This document shows positions 13,179-25,029 of a DNA stretch of 58,524 nt, piece by piece (position 1 is the first letter of the stretch; every line of letters starts with the position of its first letter). Under the pieces are notes generated by a model that saw only the letters and a program-made list of their open reading frames with translations, was not told the DNA's origin and did no database searches. Made by a program: the position numbers and the translations under genes. Source of the DNA: Acidobacteriota bacterium (GTDB taxonomy: Bacteria > Actinomycetota > Acidimicrobiia > Acidimicrobiales > RAAP-2); NCBI GenBank assembly GCA_028873575.1, contig JAGWHY010000007.1, forward strand, positions 1-58,524. Direction: 5' to 3'.

Positions 13179-14180
13179 ATGAAGCGATGGCACCTCTTCA
13201 CCATTTTGGCGTGCGTCGCCCCGCTCGCGTTCACTGGAGCAGACGCTCGCGCGGACACGACCTCTTCGTCGACCACCACCACCACGCAAGCGCCGACGTA
13301 CCTCGCGCCGCTTACGGGGCTGCCGGATCCACGGCACGTTACCCGAGATCGTGCGGCGCTCACCGTCAAGATTGACAACACCCCCGAGGCGATGCCCCAG
13401 GCGGGTGTTCAGTACGCGGACGTCGTCTATGAGGAGATCGTCGAAGGCGGCATCACCCGTCTCGCGGCTATCTTCGACTCGCGAATTCCGGCAGTTGTGG
13501 GGCCGGTGCGCTCGGTACGACGTACCGACCGCGAGTTGGTTTTTCCAATTGGAGGGATCTTCGCCTTTTCGGGTGGTGCCGAGTACGCAATTCGCAGCAT
13601 TGAGACTGCTCCCGTGACACTTTTCGATCAAACCAACAGTGGCGCCGCAATGTTCCGCGACCCGAAACGCTCACCGCCGCACAATCTTTTCGTCAACGCC
13701 CCTCTACTCGAGAAAGCTCGCGCGAAGCCACGACCCACGTCGAGTCTCTTTTCGTACTTGACGCCTGGGCAGCTACCGTCGGGCCCCAAAGTTCGCTCCT
13801 TCGTGGTCGGCTTCGCCGCCGGTTACGCGGTGACCTACACCTGGAACGCCAAAACCGGGAGTTGGGATAGAAGCCTCTTCGGCCACCTCGACGTCACAAC
13901 CAACGGCGTCGTGATTTCTCCTAAGAACGTCCTGGTCATGAGCGTCAACTACGTCGGCGGCGCTGGCGTTATCGATTCGTACGCGCAACTCGTAGGGTCG
14001 GGACCGGTCGAGTTGTTTACTGGTGGTCACCTTGAGCGCGGCTCCTGGTTCCGTCACCACCTCCACCAAGCCACGACCTACGTGACCGCGCAGGGCCACC
14101 GACTTCGTCTCACGCCAGGATCAACGTGGGTGGAGTTGCTTGACACGTCAGAGCACGTCTTGGTCACGACGCGCCCCTGA
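13179..14180 (+). CDS. DUF3048 (YerB-like) exported protein
   Basis: The 333-aa protein starts at ATG 13179, directly before the signal peptide (KRWHLFTILACVAPLAFTGA); a GTG at 13137 is also open. A Ser/Thr linker (about residues 28-38) leads into the DUF3048 domain: PLTGLPDP, RAALTVKIDNTPEAMPQAGVQYADVVYEEIVEGGITRLAAIF and GPVRSVRRTD are all family landmarks. The second half ends with GSWFRHHLHQATTYV and LTPGSTWVELLD, as in YerB. Members are exported lipoproteins or secreted proteins of unknown activity. This one has no lipobox Cys, so it is probably secreted or anchored by its signal. Confidence 0.87.
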   Translation: MKRWHLFTILACVAPLAFTGADARADTTSSSTTTTTQAPTYLAPLTGLPDPRHVTRDRAALTVKIDNTPEAMPQAGVQYADVVYEEIVEGGITRLAAIFDSRIPAVVGPVRSVRRTDRELVFPIGGIFAFSGGAEYAIRSIETAPVTLFDQTNSGAAMFRDPKRSPPHNLFVNAPLLEKARAKPRPTSSLFSYLTPGQLPSGPKVRSFVVGFAAGYAVTYTWNAKTGSWDRSLFGHLDVTTNGVVISPKNVLVMSVNYVGGAGVIDSYAQLVGSGPVELFTGGHLERGSWFRHHLHQATTYVTAQGHRLRLTPGSTWVELLDTSEHVLVTTRP

Positions 14181-14346
14181 AGTTCTCCCAGCGCCAAGCG
14201 TTTCCACTAGAACGAGCGACCTTCGAGACCGCGACGTGTTCCCGCGACCCTCGCCACGCGTCAGTTCCACACGTAACCGAGGTGCGCGTGGTCTGGCAAC
14301 GGATCGGTGGAGCGCGGCTACTCACTACGATTGGCCAAGGACCATC

Positions 14347-15156
14347 ATGACAACGTTAATTTTCTGCGCCTTTAGCAATCGACGCGACGCGGTTGAACTC
14401 GCGCACGAGGTGCTTCGTGACTTAGCTCAGCGTGGACGCGAAGGAAAGATCTGCCTGCTCGACGACGCCGAAGAACCCAGCTTTGGGGCCGACACTTTGG
14501 TCGTCAGCCTCGGCGGCGACGGAACGTTTTTGAAAGCGGCCCGGTTGGCGCACGCGGCGGGGGCACGTATTTTGGCGGTGAACCTTGGTCGCCTCGGCTT
14601 CCTGCTGAACGTCCCCTCCACGCAAATCGTCACGAGCATCGAAGACGCACTGACGAGCACGCATGTTTCAGACCGACTCGCCCTCGCGGTCACCGTCAAG
14701 GGTGTCGAACACGAGGTCTTCGCGCTCAACGAGGTCGTCGTCGAACGCGCGCAAGCGGGCCACATCGTTCGCGTCAAGACATTCGTGAACGACGAAGAGT
14801 ACTTAAGTTACGCGGCGGACGGGGTTATGGTGGCTACGCCAACGGGCAGCACGGGCTACAACTTTTCTGCCGGTGGACCAGTGGTCGAACCTGCTCTGCA
14901 CGTTATGGTCTTGACGCCCATCGCGCCGCACTTCACGATAGACCGATCAATCGTGGTTGACCATAGTGCCACGATTCAGCTCATCGTCGTGGACAAACCT
15001 GCACTGTTGGTAGCTGACGGTCACACGATTGCGGCTCTTAACGCGGGCGACGGCGTCACGGTGCGAAAGAGTGCGGCGCCGGTGCGGGTCGTGGCGACGC
15101 AGAGTTTCGACGTGGCGTCTCGACTGCGTCAGAGTTTGCGCGAAGGCCATGCCTGA
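14347..15156 (+). CDS. nadK: NAD kinase
   Basis: This 269-aa enzyme phosphorylates NAD to NADP. ATG 14347 has AAGGA 7 nt upstream; the open frame continues to 14140 but without family-like sequence. The motif GGDGTFLKA is at residues 56-64 (Asp of GGDGT is the catalytic base). ALNEVVVER and TPTGSTGYNFSAGGPVV follow in the correct order. It opens a tight operon: its stop overlaps recN by 8 bp, an arrangement common across Actinomycetota. The 166-bp gap before it holds no visible gene. Confidence 0.95.
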   Translation: MTTLIFCAFSNRRDAVELAHEVLRDLAQRGREGKICLLDDAEEPSFGADTLVVSLGGDGTFLKAARLAHAAGARILAVNLGRLGFLLNVPSTQIVTSIEDALTSTHVSDRLALAVTVKGVEHEVFALNEVVVERAQAGHIVRVKTFVNDEEYLSYAADGVMVATPTGSTGYNFSAGGPVVEPALHVMVLTPIAPHFTIDRSIVVDHSATIQLIVVDKPALLVADGHTIAALNAGDGVTVRKSAAPVRVVATQSFDVASRLRQSLREGHA

Positions 15157-16744
15157 GGTACTGCTGCGCGAACTCTACGCTCGCGCGCTCGGGGTAATTA
15201 GCGACGCTCACCTCGAACTCGCGCCAGGGTTCAGTGTCATCACGGGAGAGACGGGTGCGGGGAAGACGCTATTACTGGGCGCACTCGAACTCGCACTCGG
15301 ATCTGAGTCACCGTCGTCGCGCCTCGCGCTCACGCCAGACACCCGCGCCGTCGCACTGTTCGAACGTCACGGCGAGGAGATTGTGCTGGCGCGTGAATCT
15401 AGCCCGAACGCACGACTTCGTAGTTCCATTAACGCCGCGCCCACCAGTGCCGAGGGTCTGCGCACACTCGCCCAAGAGCTCATCGTTATTCACGGCCAGC
15501 ACGACTCGCTCGCTCTTCGTCAACGATCGGACATCCTCCGGCTCGTTGACGCCTGGGGCGGCGTCGACGCCACGGAACTTGACGACACCCGTCGAAGGTT
15601 GCGTGAGGCGCGACAGTTCCGCGATGAAGCCGGCGGTGACGCGGGTCAGCGTGCCCGAGAGCGTGAGTTTGTCGAGTTCCAACTTCGAGAACTCGCGTCC
15701 GCGGAATTAACTACTCCCGCGGAGCTTCCCGACACGCTCCGCGAACTCGAACGTCTGAGCGAACTTCGCGATGGGCAGAGCCAGTTGCTGGACGTGGTGA
15801 CCGAGCTCGACGGTGACCACGACGAAGCACTGTTGACCAAGTTGGCCCGCGCGGTGAACCGCCTGCCCCGCGAGAGTGCGTACGACGACGCTCGCGCCTT
15901 GCTCGCCGGCGCGCTCGATCAAGCTCGCGACGCCACTCGGGAACTGGCCTCGCTGAGTGATCCAGAGATTTTTGATCAGCAACGTATTGACGACCTCGAC
16001 GCTCGTGTGGCGCTACTTCAAGCGCTGGCGCGAAAGTACGGTGGAAGTTTTGACCAGGTTTTCGCCGTTCGCGATCAACTTCACGAGCGACGGCAAACCC
16101 TTCTAGATCACGACGAGCGAGCCCAACGTCTCGATGGTGAAATCGCTGAACTGGAAGTTCGTGTGGGTGAATTGGCCGCTTCGGTTCGACGGGCTCGTGA
16201 GGAGGCGGCCGCAGGACTTTCAAGGGCCGTCGGGAGCAATCTCGAACGCGTGGCGCTCGCGAACGCATCGCTTCGCTTCGTCGTTGAGGGGGGCGATGGG
16301 AGCGACGCCCAGATACTTTTTAGTCCCAATCCAGGACAGGGTGAAGGTCCGCTGGCGGCGCTCGCCAGCGGGGGGGAGCTCAGCCGTGTTCTTCTCGCCA
16401 TTTCGCTTGAAACGGCGAGTCCGAACGTCGTGGCTGTCTTCGACGAGATAGACGCCGGCGTTGGCGGTCAGGTCGCGCAGCAGATTGGCGAGTGCCTTGG
16501 CGAACTGGCGCAATACCAACAGGTACTCGCCGTTACGCACCTCGCCTCCGTCGCGGCCTGCGCCGATCACCATTTCGTCGTGCAAAAGGAGTTTGTGGAT
16601 GGCGCGACGAAGACGTCCGTGCGCCGGGTCGACGCTGAGGAACGCGTGGCCGAAATCGCGCGAATGCTGGCCGGGACGATCAACTCTGAATCGCGGGCGC
16701 TGGCGGCGCGACTCCTCGCGCGTGAACAGGGAATCCGGAGTTAA
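15149..16744 (+). CDS. recN: DNA repair ATPase RecN
   Basis: The protein is 531 aa, slightly shorter than many RecN proteins. Walker A GETGAGKT is at residues 33-40. The ABC signature LASGGELSRVLLA is around 405-417 and Walker B VAVFDEIDAGVGG follows near 428-440. The middle (about 150-370) is rich in Glu, Arg, Leu and Ala, as expected for the coiled-coil arms of this SMC-like protein. RecN acts early at double-strand breaks. The start ATG 15149 lies inside the nadK end. The two genes are translationally coupled. Confidence 0.95.
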   Translation: MPEVLLRELYARALGVISDAHLELAPGFSVITGETGAGKTLLLGALELALGSESPSSRLALTPDTRAVALFERHGEEIVLARESSPNARLRSSINAAPTSAEGLRTLAQELIVIHGQHDSLALRQRSDILRLVDAWGGVDATELDDTRRRLREARQFRDEAGGDAGQRAREREFVEFQLRELASAELTTPAELPDTLRELERLSELRDGQSQLLDVVTELDGDHDEALLTKLARAVNRLPRESAYDDARALLAGALDQARDATRELASLSDPEIFDQQRIDDLDARVALLQALARKYGGSFDQVFAVRDQLHERRQTLLDHDERAQRLDGEIAELEVRVGELAASVRRAREEAAAGLSRAVGSNLERVALANASLRFVVEGGDGSDAQILFSPNPGQGEGPLAALASGGELSRVLLAISLETASPNVVAVFDEIDAGVGGQVAQQIGECLGELAQYQQVLAVTHLASVAACADHHFVVQKEFVDGATKTSVRRVDAEERVAEIARMLAGTINSESRALAARLLAREQGIRS

Positions 16745-16790
16745 GTCTCCGAGGCTCACTAGTATGGAGTTCCGTGGCGAGTTCGGTTGA

Positions 16791-18991
<2,201 letters not shown>

Positions 18992-19880
18992 GGAGCGCCT
19001 CGAGGAGTACCTCCAGTGGCTCACCATTGAAAAGGGAAGGAGCCGCGCGACCATTGAGGCCTACCGGCGCGACGTAAGGGCGTTCGCCGCGTGGTGGCAC
19101 CCGGGGGGTGACCCGCGTGAACTCACCACGGGAGATCTTGAGCGCTACGTGACCGCCTTGCGCCAAACGAAGTCCCCTTCGTCGGTGGCGCGCGCGATCG
19201 CGTCGTTGCGAGGCTTGTTGCGCTATCTCGTGGACGAAGGTCTACTCGGTGATGATCCGGCGGAGCGCCTCGCGAGTTCTCGACGAGGTCGCACGTTGCC
19301 CAAACCTCTCAGCGAGTCGGAAGTTTTGTCAATTTTGAACGCGGTACCCGACGACACGCCCGCGCAGCGCCGAGACGCCGTGCTGCTGGAACTCCTCTAC
19401 GACACCGGGGCGCGGGTGAGTGAAGTCGTGGGGCTGCGGCTCAGTGACCTCGATTTTGATGAAGAGCTGATCTTGGTCACGGGCAAGGGGAACAAGCAGC
19501 GACTCGTGCCTATGGGATCCACGTTGCGCGTTCTGTTGCGGCGCTACGTCGACGAGGCCCGCGTCGTCCTCGCCAAGCGTCATTCTCTACAGCAGGTCTT
19601 TCTCAACGCTCGCGGTGGAGCACTCACGCGCCAGGGGATCGATCTGATAGTCCATCGTTACGCACTCCTCGCTGGTGTTGACAAGCATCGAGTTAGCGCA
19701 CACGTATTTCGGCACAGCTGTGCCACGCACATGTTGGCGCGTGGAGCGGACATTAGAGTGGTGCAGGAACTATTAGGTCACGCGTCAATCGCGACCACGC
19801 AGCTCTACACTGCCGTAAGCGTCACGACACTCAAGAATGAGTATCAGCAGGCTCATCCCCGGGCGCACGGTTAGGAATCC

Positions 19881-20495
19881 ATGATTCAAACGCTCTTCAT
19901 TATTGTCATCGTTCCTTCTATCGTGTTGCACGAAGTCAGTCACGGCTACGTCGCTTACCTCTTCGGCGACCCAACCGCCAAGGAACAGAAGCGTCTCACG
20001 CTCAACCCCCTTCGCCACGTCGACCCCTTCGGCACAATTCTCTTGCCGGTGCTGTTGATCGCCGTCGGCCTGCCCGCGTTCGGCTACGCCAAACCCGTCC
20101 CCGTCAACGTCGGGCGACTACGTCATCCTCGCCAGCAAGCTCTTTGGGTCTCGCTGGCTGGTCCGGCGGTCAACGTAGTGCTTTCGTTCGTCGGATTTCT
20201 GATCTGCAAGCACGCCTTCCACGTGACGCACAATCAAGGTGAATTCAACGTGGGTTTGGCCATTGGACTCATGAATCTGACGCTCGCCGCGTTTAACCTG
20301 TTACCCATCCCGCCCCTCGATGGGTCGGCGATTATCGAGCGCTTTATACCCCTGCACTCACTACCGCGCTACTACCAATGGCGGGCGCGAGCGCTGCCGT
20401 TTCTCATGATCTTCATCATCGTTGATTCGGCATTCTTGCACGTGGGCACGAACTGGCTTGGAAACCTCCAGCAGTGGTGGATTAATCAGATTTGA
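19881..20495 (+). CDS. Site-2-protease-like M50 membrane metalloprotease
   Basis: The 204-aa integral membrane protein has the zinc motif HEVSH at residues 17-21. The third ligand region is in LLPIPPLDGS (about 150-159), and the family motif NPLRHVDPFGT is near 52-62. It lacks PDZ and CBS domains, so it is the short group of S2P homologues (YwhC/Rip3-like core). Such proteases cut membrane-spanning substrates; its target is unknown. It follows xerD by 6 bp and its end overlaps the convergent trpS stop by 10 bp. Confidence 0.9.
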   Translation: MIQTLFIIVIVPSIVLHEVSHGYVAYLFGDPTAKEQKRLTLNPLRHVDPFGTILLPVLLIAVGLPAFGYAKPVPVNVGRLRHPRQQALWVSLAGPAVNVVLSFVGFLICKHAFHVTHNQGEFNVGLAIGLMNLTLAAFNLLPIPPLDGSAIIERFIPLHSLPRYYQWRARALPFLMIFIIVDSAFLHVGTNWLGNLQQWWINQI

Positions 20496-21460
20496 AGTAG
20501 GCCCATGGCGCGAGCCGCCCGCTCGTACACGGGCTCTGCCACCGCGATGGCCTTGCGCGCGCCACTCACCATTTGAGAACGAAGACGCGCCTCGTCGGCG
20601 CGCACCTCGCGGTAGCGCTCGCGAACGGGACTCAACGACGCGACGAGAAGTTCCGCGAGTTCCTTTTTAAAGTCGCCATAGCGCGTAAAGCGGGCGGCGA
20701 CGTCCTGCGGCGACTCCTCGGAGAAACTGGCGTAAATCTCGAGAAGGTTGGCGAGTCCTGGTTTGTGCTCCCAGTCAAAACGCATCTCACCATCCGTGTC
20801 GGTGACCGCCTTCATAATCTTTCGCTCAATGTCGGCCGGTTCATCGTAGAGATAGATCGTGCCGAGTGGACTTGACACTGACTTAGACATCTTTCGCGTC
20901 GGCACCTGCAGATCCATCACGCGAGCGGCGACTCTCGGCTGCACCCCGACGGGGACGATGAAGGTCTCGCCGTAGCGATGGTTGAATCGTTCCGCGACGT
21001 CACGGGTTATTTCGAGGTGTTGCCGCTGGTCGTCGCCGACCGGGACGTGCGTCGCGCCGTAGAGCAAGATGTCGGCAACCATTAACACTGGGTACGTCAA
21101 GAGACCGACGCGATAACCCTCTTGGCGCTCGGACTTCTCCTTGAACGCGACCATGCGCGAGAGCTCACCGTAAGACGTGACGCACTCGAGCAGCCAATTT
21201 AATTGCGCGTGGTACGGGACGTGGCTCTGGACGAAGACGGTGCTGACGTCCGGGTCGATCCCAATCGCGATTAACGTCGCGAAGAGGTTGAGAGTCTGTT
21301 CGTGTAACACGTCGGGCGCGATTTCGAGTGTAAGCGCGTGAAGATCGACGACGCAGTAGAAGGATTCTGGGCCCTGTCCGTGCACCCATTGGCGCAGCGC
21401 GCCGAGATAGTTGCCGAGGTGAACGTCGCCCGAAGGTTGCATGCCCGAGAGGATTCGCAT
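20486..21460 (-). CDS. trpS: Tryptophanyl-tRNA synthetase
   Basis: The 324-aa class I synthetase starts at ATG 21460 (MRILSGMQPSG). The upstream open frame to 21583 crosses the divergent promoter region and is ignored. The HIGH-type motif is PSGDVHLGNYLGA and the KMSKS motif is RKMSKSVSSP. The motif GDDQRQHLE, which binds tryptophan and the adenylate, is intact. A TACCAT -10 box (21467-21472) lies 6 nt before the start, so it is probably leaderless. It is divergent from scpA and convergent with the M50 gene. Confidence 0.97.
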   Translation of the reverse strand: MRILSGMQPSGDVHLGNYLGALRQWVHGQGPESFYCVVDLHALTLEIAPDVLHEQTLNLFATLIAIGIDPDVSTVFVQSHVPYHAQLNWLLECVTSYGELSRMVAFKEKSERQEGYRVGLLTYPVLMVADILLYGATHVPVGDDQRQHLEITRDVAERFNHRYGETFIVPVGVQPRVAARVMDLQVPTRKMSKSVSSPLGTIYLYDEPADIERKIMKAVTDTDGEMRFDWEHKPGLANLLEIYASFSEESPQDVAARFTRYGDFKKELAELLVASLSPVRERYREVRADEARLRSQMVSGARKAIAVAEPVYERAARAMGLLQI

Positions 21461-21466
21461 CGCTCT

Positions 21467-21505
21467 ATGGTAGGGGAGGCTCGACGCGTCTTCTCGGAGT
21501 AGAGT
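21467..21505. promoter_or_regulatory. Divergent leaderless promoters of trpS and scpA
   Basis: Minus-strand TACCAT (21467-21472) stands 6 nt before the trpS ATG, and plus-strand TAGAGT (21500-21505) stands 6 nt before the scpA GTG. The whole control region for both genes is only 51 bp. Confidence 0.45.
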
Positions 21506-21511
21506 TTCAGC

Positions 21512-22288
21512 GTGACCTTCGTCGTGACGACGCCGTCCTTTAGTGGGCCCCTCGAACTCCTCCTTCAGATGGTTTCGGCCCACGAGATTGACCTCGTGGA
21601 CGTACCCCTCAGTCCCATCGTCGACGCCTTTGTGGAACGTCTTCGAAATGAAGCGACACTGCTCGACGTTGAGGAACTCTCGGAGTTTCTCCTGATCGCG
21701 TCCATTTTACTAGAGATGAAGAGTCATCAGTTGCTTCCGGGTCGTGACGCCACGGAACCCGACGAAGAGTTTCTGGGCTGGGAAGAGCGCGACGTGATGC
21801 TCGCGCGCTTACTTGAACTGCGTACCTACGCCTCCATTGCCGACCAATTCGTTTCGCTCTTTCAGCGCGCGAGTCGTTCATTCCCGCGCGTGCGCGGCGT
21901 CAACGACGGCTTTGTCGTGCGTCCGCCCGACCTCTTGGTGGGCGTGACGCCGGCACTCTTGGCCGCGGCGTACCTGCGCGGCGTGGAAGAGAAGCCCATG
22001 CCGGTCGTGCGACTTCATCACGTCACGGTCGACGCGGTCACCGTCGCTGAGACAGTGGTCTCACTAGCGCAGCGCCTGCCCTCGATGGGCACGCTCTCGT
22101 TTCGCCGCCTGGTCGCGGACCTCGAGACGCGCATTGAGGTCATCGTCCACTTCCTCGCCTTGTTGGAACTGTGCAAATTAGGCCACGTGACGCTGGGTCA
22201 AGGAAGCACCTTTGGCGACGTTGAAATTTCCTGGATGATCGGTGCCGAACATCTTGAACTAGAAAGGATTGACGTCTATGAGGGCTGA
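21512..22288 (+). CDS. scpA: Segregation and condensation protein A (kleisin)
   Basis: The 258-aa kleisin bridges the Smc dimer together with ScpB. The N-terminus FSGPLELLLQMVSAHEIDLVDVPLSPIVDAF is the family signature that binds the Smc neck. It is followed by LSEFLLIASILLEMKSHQLLP, and the C-terminal winged-helix (about 175-258) binds the Smc cap. GTG 21512 follows a -10 box by 6 nt. It opens a long operon of overlapping genes that runs to 27570. Confidence 0.93.
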   Translation: MTFVVTTPSFSGPLELLLQMVSAHEIDLVDVPLSPIVDAFVERLRNEATLLDVEELSEFLLIASILLEMKSHQLLPGRDATEPDEEFLGWEERDVMLARLLELRTYASIADQFVSLFQRASRSFPRVRGVNDGFVVRPPDLLVGVTPALLAAAYLRGVEEKPMPVVRLHHVTVDAVTVAETVVSLAQRLPSMGTLSFRRLVADLETRIEVIVHFLALLELCKLGHVTLGQGSTFGDVEISWMIGAEHLELERIDVYEG

Positions 22289-22865
22289 AGGTTCACTGGA
22301 GCAAAGAGTCGAGGCCCTGTTGACGGTGGCCCTCGAGCCCATCTCCGCGGAAGAGTTGGCCGACGTGCTCGACGCCGACGCCACCGAGGTGGCCTCGGTT
22401 CTCCGGGCGCTGCGCCAAGAGTGCCTCGACGGCGCGCGCGGCTACGTCTTCACTGAACTCGCCAGTGGATGGACGATGCAGAGTGCTCCTGAGGTTGCCG
22501 AATGGGTGAGCAAATTTGCGAATCGCGACGTATCGCACCGGTTGAGTTCGGCCGCGCTCGAAACCCTCGCGATCATCGCGTACCGCCAACCCGTCTCGCG
22601 TGCTCAAATCACCGCCCTGCGCGGGGTTAACGTCGACGGCGTCGTGCGACTGCTTGAACAACGTGGCTACGTGGAAGAGAAAGGGCGAGCCGGCGGACCG
22701 GGCCAGCCAATCCTCTACGGGACGACGGAGCTGTTTCTTGATCGCCTCGGACTCGCGTCCGTCGCGGATTTGCCGGCGCTCGAACAGTTCATGGACCCGG
22801 TCGAAACAGCGCACGCTCTCGCCGACGAGCTGTCGACACGAATCGACATGGCCGACGTTGGATAG
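22278..22865 (+). CDS. scpB: Segregation and condensation protein B
   Basis: The 195-aa protein is made of two winged-helix domains. SLEQRVEALLTVALEPISAEELADVL begins the first, and LSSAALETLAIIAYRQPVSRAQITALRGVN is the conserved core of the second. ATG 22278 has AAAGGA 9 nt upstream and is preferred over the TTG at 22269. It overlaps scpA by 11 bp and forms the Smc-ScpAB complex with it. Confidence 0.94.
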   Translation: MRAEGSLEQRVEALLTVALEPISAEELADVLDADATEVASVLRALRQECLDGARGYVFTELASGWTMQSAPEVAEWVSKFANRDVSHRLSSAALETLAIIAYRQPVSRAQITALRGVNVDGVVRLLEQRGYVEEKGRAGGPGQPILYGTTELFLDRLGLASVADLPALEQFMDPVETAHALADELSTRIDMADVG

Positions 22866-22869
22866 TTAC

Positions 22870-23607
22870 GTGGAAGGTGAGCGGCTGCAAAAGACGCTGG
22901 CGCGCGCCGGGTACGGGTCGCGCCGCGCCTGCGAACTACTCATTGACGCCGGTCGCGTCACCGTCGACGGCGTGGTCGCGGAGTTAGGGAACCGCGTTGA
23001 TCCCGACACCCAAATCATCTGCGTCGACGGCAAATTGGCCGCCACGACGCAGGCCAAGATTTACCTCTTACTCAACAAACCCGACGGCGTGGTGACCACC
23101 GCCTCGGACCCTCAAGGTCGCCCGACGGTGCTCGACCTGATCGAGTCGCCGGTTCGAGTCTTTCCCGTTGGCCGGTTGGACATGAACACTGAAGGCTTAC
23201 TCCTCCTCACCAACGACGGTCGCCTCGCGCACCTACTTACGCACCCCAGTTCGGGCGTCGCGAAGGAGTATCTCGTGCGGGTCGAAGGGGATCCCTCGCC
23301 GTCGGCACTTCGCAAGTTGCGTGAGGGCGTCGAACTGGACGACGGCGTGACCAGTCCCGCGCAAGTTTCGCGGGTCAGCGAGGGTCTTTTGCGGATCGTC
23401 ATTCACGAGGGTCGAAACCGCCAGGTTCGACGGATGTGTTCGGCGGTCGGGCATGAAGTCACGCGTCTGGTTCGCACGCGTATCGGCCCGCTGCACGATC
23501 CGACGCTTTCGCCGGGTTCATCTCGACAACTGTCCCAGCGCGAGGTCCGCCAACTCCACGAGGTGGTTGGGATGACCGACGAGCTGGCCTCTAGTCTTTC
23601 TCCATGA
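22870..23607 (+). CDS. rluB: 23S rRNA pseudouridine synthase, RluB/RsuA family
   Basis: The protein is about 245 aa from GTG 22870; a TTG at 22858 inside the scpB end is an alternative. An N-terminal S4 RNA-binding domain (RLQKTLARAGYGSRRACELL, about residues 5-24) is followed by the catalytic domain with FPVGRLDMNTEGLLLLTNDG, where the Asp of GRLD is the catalytic residue. The C-terminal EGRNRQVRRMCSAVGHEV is also conserved. The scpA-scpB-rluB order is widely kept in Gram-positive bacteria. Confidence 0.93.
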   Translation: MEGERLQKTLARAGYGSRRACELLIDAGRVTVDGVVAELGNRVDPDTQIICVDGKLAATTQAKIYLLLNKPDGVVTTASDPQGRPTVLDLIESPVRVFPVGRLDMNTEGLLLLTNDGRLAHLLTHPSSGVAKEYLVRVEGDPSPSALRKLREGVELDDGVTSPAQVSRVSEGLLRIVIHEGRNRQVRRMCSAVGHEVTRLVRTRIGPLHDPTLSPGSSRQLSQREVRQLHEVVGMTDELASSLSP

Positions 23608-23975
23608 CTTCACCACTAGTTCGTGCGCTGCGGGGTGCCTCAACCTGCGCCTCCAACACCGTTGAAGAGATCACGGTGGCAACCCAAGAACTCCTTGCGG
23701 CGATGATGGAGCGAAACGGACTCCGTCACGACGACGTCATTAGTGTCCTGTTCACAACCTCACCAGATCTGACGGCAGGCTTTCCCGCTACGGCGGCGCG
23801 TGGCGTGGGATTTGGTGACGTCCCATTGCTCTGCGCCAGCGAGATTGACGTGCCGGGTGCCAAGGAACGCACGGTACGCGTCATGATGCACGTGTACACG
23901 ACGCGCGCGCGCGACGAGATGCGCCACGTGTACCTCCGTGACGCGCAGTCGTTGCGAGATGACCTCCCCGGTTAG
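23604..23975 (+). CDS. aroH: Chorismate mutase, AroH type
   Basis: The 123-aa enzyme converts chorismate to prephenate. ALRGASTC carries the active-site Arg, and TVEEITVATQELLAAMMERNGL, VLFTTSPDLTAGFPATAARG and a late DEMRHVYLRDA with Arg and Tyr are the pattern of the trimeric Bacillus AroH type, not the helical AroQ type. Its start overlaps the rluB stop (ATGA) and it overlaps tyrA by 17 bp, so prephenate is made next to the enzyme that consumes it. Confidence 0.93.
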   Translation: MTSPLVRALRGASTCASNTVEEITVATQELLAAMMERNGLRHDDVISVLFTTSPDLTAGFPATAARGVGFGDVPLLCASEIDVPGAKERTVRVMMHVYTTRARDEMRHVYLRDAQSLRDDLPG

Positions 23976-25029
23976 TCGCCGGGCCCACGTGGTGGGACTC
24001 GGACTCATCGGCTCCAGCCTCGCGCTCGCCCTACGCGACGCGGGTTGGACCGTCAGCGGAACGGATGTCCAATCCGTGATCGTTGAGGAAGCCGTCGAGA
24101 GGGGATTCGTTCGTACGTCCTCGATGGATGACGAGGTAGAACTCGTTATCATCGCGACGCCCGCCGGCGTCGTCGTCGACGTGGCTAACGAGATATTGCA
24201 GCTCCACCAACGCACGTCACTCGTCGTGACGGACGTCGCGGGCGTAAAGGGGAGTATCACCGCCCAAATACGCGACCCCCGCTTCATTGGAGGTCATCCG
24301 ATGGCCGGCTCTGAACTGCGTGGATTCGCGGGGGCTAGGTCGAATCTCTTTCAAGGTTGTACCTGGGTACTGACGCCCACTACCCACACCACCGCTCGCA
24401 CGTACGGGCAATTGCACGGCGTGCTTCGCGAGCTAGGCGCCAACGTGGTGGCCGTTGAGGCGAGCGATCACGACCGTCTCGTGGCCGTCGCGAGCCACGT
24501 GCCGCATCTGCTCGCCGGTGCCCTGATGAATGAAGCCGCACGCGTCGCGGAAGAGGACGCCGTCCTGCTCCAACTTGCGGCGGGCGGTTTTCGCGACATG
24601 ACGCGTGTGGCCGCCGGCGACCCGAGCATCTGGCCCGACGTTCTCTTCGAGAACCGCGACGCCGTTGCCCAGGCCTTGTCGGCACTCGAAGAGCGTGTCG
24701 GCGCGCTACGTCGCGACGTCGAGAACGGGGATCGGGAAAGCCTCACGAAGGCCCTGCGTGACGCCTCACGGGCCAGGCGCCAACTCCCCGGTCGCGCGCT
24801 CGACGCGTCGCACCTGGCCTACTTGCGCGTCGGCGTGAGTGACCAACCCGGCGTCCTGTCTCGCGTGACGACCGCTGCCTCGGAGCTGTTGGTCAACATT
24901 TACGACATCGAAATCGCGCACGGTATCGAAGGTTCGAGCGGCACGCTGCTCCTAGCCGTGGCCGACACTCAAGGTGCACTGTTCGCCAGCGCCCTCCGCG
25001 AGATGGGTTTTAGTGTGGGCGTCGAATGA
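23959..25029 (+). CDS. tyrA: Prephenate dehydrogenase with C-terminal ACT domain
   Basis: The 356-aa enzyme oxidises prephenate to 4-hydroxyphenylpyruvate for tyrosine synthesis. The Rossmann motif GLGLIGSSLALALRD is at about residues 12-26. FIGGHPMAGSELRGFAGA supplies the substrate-binding His. The last ~70 residues (from LRVGVSDQPGVLSRVTTAASEL) form an ACT domain, the usual site for tyrosine feedback. ATG 23959 lies inside the aroH end; an in-frame start at 23938 is less likely. An arogenate preference cannot be excluded. Confidence 0.92.
   Translation: MTSPVSRRAHVVGLGLIGSSLALALRDAGWTVSGTDVQSVIVEEAVERGFVRTSSMDDEVELVIIATPAGVVVDVANEILQLHQRTSLVVTDVAGVKGSITAQIRDPRFIGGHPMAGSELRGFAGARSNLFQGCTWVLTPTTHTTARTYGQLHGVLRELGANVVAVEASDHDRLVAVASHVPHLLAGALMNEAARVAEEDAVLLQLAAGGFRDMTRVAAGDPSIWPDVLFENRDAVAQALSALEERVGALRRDVENGDRESLTKALRDASRARRQLPGRALDASHLAYLRVGVSDQPGVLSRVTTAASELLVNIYDIEIAHGIEGSSGTLLLAVADTQGALFASALREMGFSVGVE

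Noticed and set aside
14140-14346. N-terminal extension of NAD kinase
   Set aside because: The extension is low-complexity Arg/Ser/Thr-rich sequence overlapping the DUF3048 gene end, and ATG 14347 has a good AAGGA site.
15029-15148. N-terminal extension of RecN
   Set aside because: It overlaps nadK out of frame and is Arg-rich shadow sequence. The family starts near MPEVLLREL at 15149.
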